Source: Burkholderiales bacterium (GTDB taxonomy: Bacteria; Pseudomonadota; Gammaproteobacteria; Burkholderiales; Chitinimonadaceae). From it: a stretch of DNA of 15,960 bases. The notes under the pieces were generated by a model. That model had not been told where the DNA came from, did not search any database, and was given only the letters and a program-made list of their open reading frames with translations. This document shows, piece by piece, positions 14,227-15,960 of this stretch. A program made the translations under genes and the position numbers. Position 1 is the stretch's first letter. Each line of letters starts with the position of its first letter. The stretch is from assembly GCA_019234745.1 (NCBI GenBank), contig JAFAKZ010000496.1, positions 1 to 15,960 of the forward strand, given 5' to 3'.

Positions 14227-14265
14227 GTTCACGATCCTCTTGGCGTCGCCAAAAAGATCATGAAC
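14227..14265 (+). promoter_or_regulatory. Long imperfect hairpin in the leader of the YdcH-type gene
   Basis: GTTCACGATC (14227-14236) pairs with GATCATGAAC (14256-14265) with one mismatch. Inside, TTGGC-GTC-GCCAA (14240-14252) forms a second stem after a 3x3 internal loop. It ends 25 nt before the start codon. No T-run follows, so it is not a terminator in this direction. Confidence 0.45.
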
Positions 14266-14289
14266 AGGCTCATGCACAAGGAGACTTTC

Positions 14290-14532
14290 ATGCATATCGA
14301 ACATCATCCCCTGATCGTCGAATTCCCGGAGCAGCGCGACGCCATTCATCATTTGAAGACGACGAACCATCATTTCGCGAAACTGGCGCGCGAATATGAG
14401 GAATTGGACAAGGCCATTACGCGCGTTGAAAACAGGGAAGAGAATGTCGGCGACCTGGAGCTTGAACAGCTCAAGAAGCAACGCCTTGCGCTGAAGGATG
14501 CCTTGCACAATCTATTGACCGCATCGGCGTGA
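14290..14532 (+). CDS. YdcH-like (DUF465) small helical protein
   Basis: The product has 80 residues. It is rich in charged heptads: FPEQRDAIHHLKTTNHHFAK, then LAREYEELDKAITRVENREE and LEQLKKQRLALKDALHNLL, the two-helix coiled-coil pattern and the HHLK...FAKL...Y..LD..I opening of the DUF465/YdcH family. The biochemical role of the family is not established. The start at 14290 is chosen because AAGGAG lies 6 nt upstream; the in-frame ATG at 14260 lies inside a hairpin and has no such site. The promoter carries an FNR-like box, so expression may rise under low oxygen. A terminator follows 13 nt after the stop. Confidence 0.85.
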   Translation: MHIEHHPLIVEFPEQRDAIHHLKTTNHHFAKLAREYEELDKAITRVENREENVGDLELEQLKKQRLALKDALHNLLTASA

Positions 14533-14545
14533 AATGTCCAAAGCA

Positions 14546-14572
14546 AGAAAGCCGCGCAATGCACGGCTTTCT
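14546..14572. terminator. Bidirectional terminator between the YdcH-type and GST genes
   Basis: AGAAAGCCG (14546-14554) and CGGCTTTCT (14564-14572) form a perfect 9-bp stem with a 9-nt loop. The arms end in T-rich sequence in both directions; on the minus strand TTGCTTT follows. It lies between convergent stops at 14532 and 14597. Confidence 0.7.
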
Positions 14573-14596
14573 CATGGGGCGTGGTCACAACAAACC

Positions 14597-15268
14597 CTAT
14601 CCGCCAAGTATCTCGTACGGTCCGCCGCGCTTGAGCGCCGCCTGGTAAGCGGGCCGCGCATGGATGCGCTCCAGAAACGCCGCCAGCACCGGACGGCCGC
14701 CCGACTTCACGCGCGCCATCGCCGCCTCTAGGGGAAAACTCATCTGGATGTCGGCCGCGCTGAAATCGTCACCCGCGAACCAGCCCGTCTTGCCCAATTC
14801 CGCCTCGACGAAGTCCAGGTGCGTCTTCACATTCGGGTCGAGATAACTCTGGTGCACCTTACTCACGATGCCGCGCGCCACTGGCTTCACGAAGAAGGGC
14901 AGCGGCGCCGTCTCGATGCGGCGGAACACGAGCGTCATCACCATGAGCGGCATGATGGAGCCTTCCGCATAGTGCAGCCAGTAGGTGAACTGGCGCCCCT
15001 CAGGCGTCCCGCGCGCCGGGCGCAAACGTCCCTCGCCATAGGTGTCCAGCAGATATTCGACGATGGCACCCGTCTCCGCCACCGTGACATCACCGTCGGT
15101 AATTACGGGCGATTTACCCAGCGGGTGCACGGCGCGCAGCTCAGGCGGCGCCAACATCGTTTCCTTGTCACGCTGGTAATACTTGATGTCGTATTCCAGG
15201 CCCAGCTCTTCCAGCAGCCACAGCACGCGCTGCGAGCGTGAGTTGTTCAGGTGGTGGACAATGATCAT
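14597..15268 (-). CDS. Glutathione S-transferase family protein
   Basis: The product has 223 residues with the two-domain GST layout. The N-terminal thioredoxin-like domain (1-80) has HHLNNSRSQRVLWLLEELGL, the cis-proline in GKSPVI (51-56, P54) and the glutathione-binding ETGAIVEYL (65-73, usually ES). The C-terminal all-helical domain contains FAGDDFSAADIQMSFPLEA, the conserved N-capping segment. It probably conjugates or reduces substrates with glutathione in the cytoplasm; the substrate is not predictable. The start ATG is 2 nt after the stop of the upstream chalcone-isomerase-like gene, so translation is probably coupled to it. It is the last gene before the bidirectional terminator. Confidence 0.92.
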   Translation of the reverse strand: MIIVHHLNNSRSQRVLWLLEELGLEYDIKYYQRDKETMLAPPELRAVHPLGKSPVITDGDVTVAETGAIVEYLLDTYGEGRLRPARGTPEGRQFTYWLHYAEGSIMPLMVMTLVFRRIETAPLPFFVKPVARGIVSKVHQSYLDPNVKTHLDFVEAELGKTGWFAGDDFSAADIQMSFPLEAAMARVKSGGRPVLAAFLERIHARPAYQAALKRGGPYEILGG

Positions 15269-15270
15269 GC

Positions 15271-15837
15271 TTACTTCGCTCCCAGCATGGCTGCTTTCAG
15301 GTCGGCGCTCACCGGCTTGTGCCCAAGCCAGACCTTGAGCAGCGACTTCGCGAAGTCGTCACCGGCGATCACGTCCTTGACCTGGCCCCGCACGCTGATC
15401 TGTGTGCCCTTGCCGGGCAGGAAGTCGAGCACGATCACGTCGCCCGTGTCCACTTCCTTTACCGATTGGAATACGGAATTCAGCTGCTTGATCTTGGCTT
15501 GCATGGCCGTCAGTTCGGCCTCGGAGGAATTCTCCTGCAGGCCTTCGATCAGCGACTCGTGCAGCTTGTCGGCCGGCACGCGGCGCAGCATGGTCATGCT
15601 GATGCGGCGCGGGTGGCCGTCGTTGATGACGGCGTCGGCGTTATTGCTCTTCTGTGCCGAATAAAGGGCGCCCACATAGACTTTGACGAAGCCGAACTTG
15701 TAGCGGACACCACCACCGTCGAACACCAGATCCTGGCCGGCCACCTTGGCCGTGTCGTCGACTTTGACCCCGTTGATCTCGACCGCGCCGGCAACCAGGC
15801 TCAGGGCGGTCAGTGCAAGGGCAAACATGCTTTTCAT
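15271..15837 (-). CDS. Periplasmic chalcone-isomerase-like protein
   Basis: The product has 188 residues. A signal peptide (MKSMFALALTALSLVAGA) is followed by VEINGVKVDDTAKVAGQDLV and GVRYKFGFVKVYVGALY, the pattern of bacterial chalcone-isomerase-like (Chalcone_3 type) exported proteins; the plant-type enzymatic function is not implied. The segment from 124 on (DTGDVIVLDFLPGKGTQISV, then GDDFAKSLLKVWLG) is also typical. The start is ATG 15837, because AAGGA lies 7 nt upstream; a TTG at 15852 would overlap that site. First gene of a pair with the GST, 2 nt apart. The biological role of these bacterial proteins is unclear, perhaps binding fatty acids or other hydrophobic ligands. Confidence 0.85.
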   Translation of the reverse strand: MKSMFALALTALSLVAGAVEINGVKVDDTAKVAGQDLVFDGGGVRYKFGFVKVYVGALYSAQKSNNADAVINDGHPRRISMTMLRRVPADKLHESLIEGLQENSSEAELTAMQAKIKQLNSVFQSVKEVDTGDVIVLDFLPGKGTQISVRGQVKDVIAGDDFAKSLLKVWLGHKPVSADLKAAMLGAK

Positions 15838-15887
15838 ATTGTGTTCCTTCAAGGGGAAACATTCTTAAGGACCCTCTGCAAAAATCC

Positions 15888-15951
15888 ACAACCGAGCGTC
15901 AGCGAGGTTCCGCTCGTAGCATGGTTGTAGGCGCTTTAGCGCCTTACAACC
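15888..15951. repeat. REP-like hairpin element upstream of the chalcone-isomerase-like gene
   Basis: GGTTGTAGGCGC-TTTA-GCGCC-T-TACAACC (15923-15951) is a 12-bp stem with one bulge. Upstream, ACAACC (15888-15893) can pair alternatively with GGTTGT (15923-15928), enclosing CGAGCG and CGCTCG arms. The layout suits a dispersed palindromic repeat. It is cut close by the window edge. Confidence 0.55.
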
Positions 15952-15960
15952 ACGGCATGC

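Overview
The window comes from a GC-rich proteobacterium. The mix of genes (PrmB, Apt, RhlE, a YiiD-type thioesterase, a YdcH/DUF465 protein) together with secreted chitin-binding proteins that have Pro-Thr linkers suggests a betaproteobacterium, perhaps a chitin-degrading Neisseriales/Chitinibacteraceae-like lineage. That placement is inference from gene content; there is no rRNA in the window to confirm it.

Region 1 (1-3400) is a divergent secretion locus. On the minus strand is the N-terminal part of a secreted protein with two CBM5/12-like chitin-binding modules joined by Pro-Thr linkers; the gene runs off the left edge. On the plus strand is a secreted S53 (sedolisin-type) acid peptidase, also with a Thr-Pro linker and a C-terminal carbohydrate-binding-like module. 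They are separated by about 800 bp without a convincing gene, but with a consensus -10, dyads and mutually exclusive hairpins.

Region 2 (3400-7800) is housekeeping: a YiiD_C thioesterase, an RhlE-type DEAD-box helicase with its own terminator, divergent prmB (uL3 glutamine methyltransferase), a REP-like structured repeat, and a minus-strand pair encoding a low-molecular-weight tyrosine phosphatase and adenine phosphoribosyltransferase (apt).

Region 3 (7800-14290) is a signalling block. It holds a MASE1-GGDEF-EAL c-di-GMP enzyme, a periplasmic substrate-binding protein overlapping by 4 nt a membrane diguanylate cyclase (HAMP-GAF-GGEEF), and a convergent gene for a stand-alone flavodiiron-like metallo-beta-lactamase-fold protein with all six diiron ligand positions. 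The last gene and the divergent YdcH-like gene each have an FNR/ANR-type box centred 31 bp upstream of an identical TATGCT -10 element. A reasonable reading is a c-di-GMP node that receives a periplasmic ligand signal, next to an O2/NO-responsive diiron protein made under low oxygen.

Region 4 (14290-15960) contains the YdcH-like protein, a bidirectional terminator, a two-gene minus-strand operon (chalcone-isomerase-like periplasmic protein, then a glutathione S-transferase), and another REP-like hairpin at the right edge. No tRNA, rRNA, CRISPR array, transposase or prophage gene was recognised.
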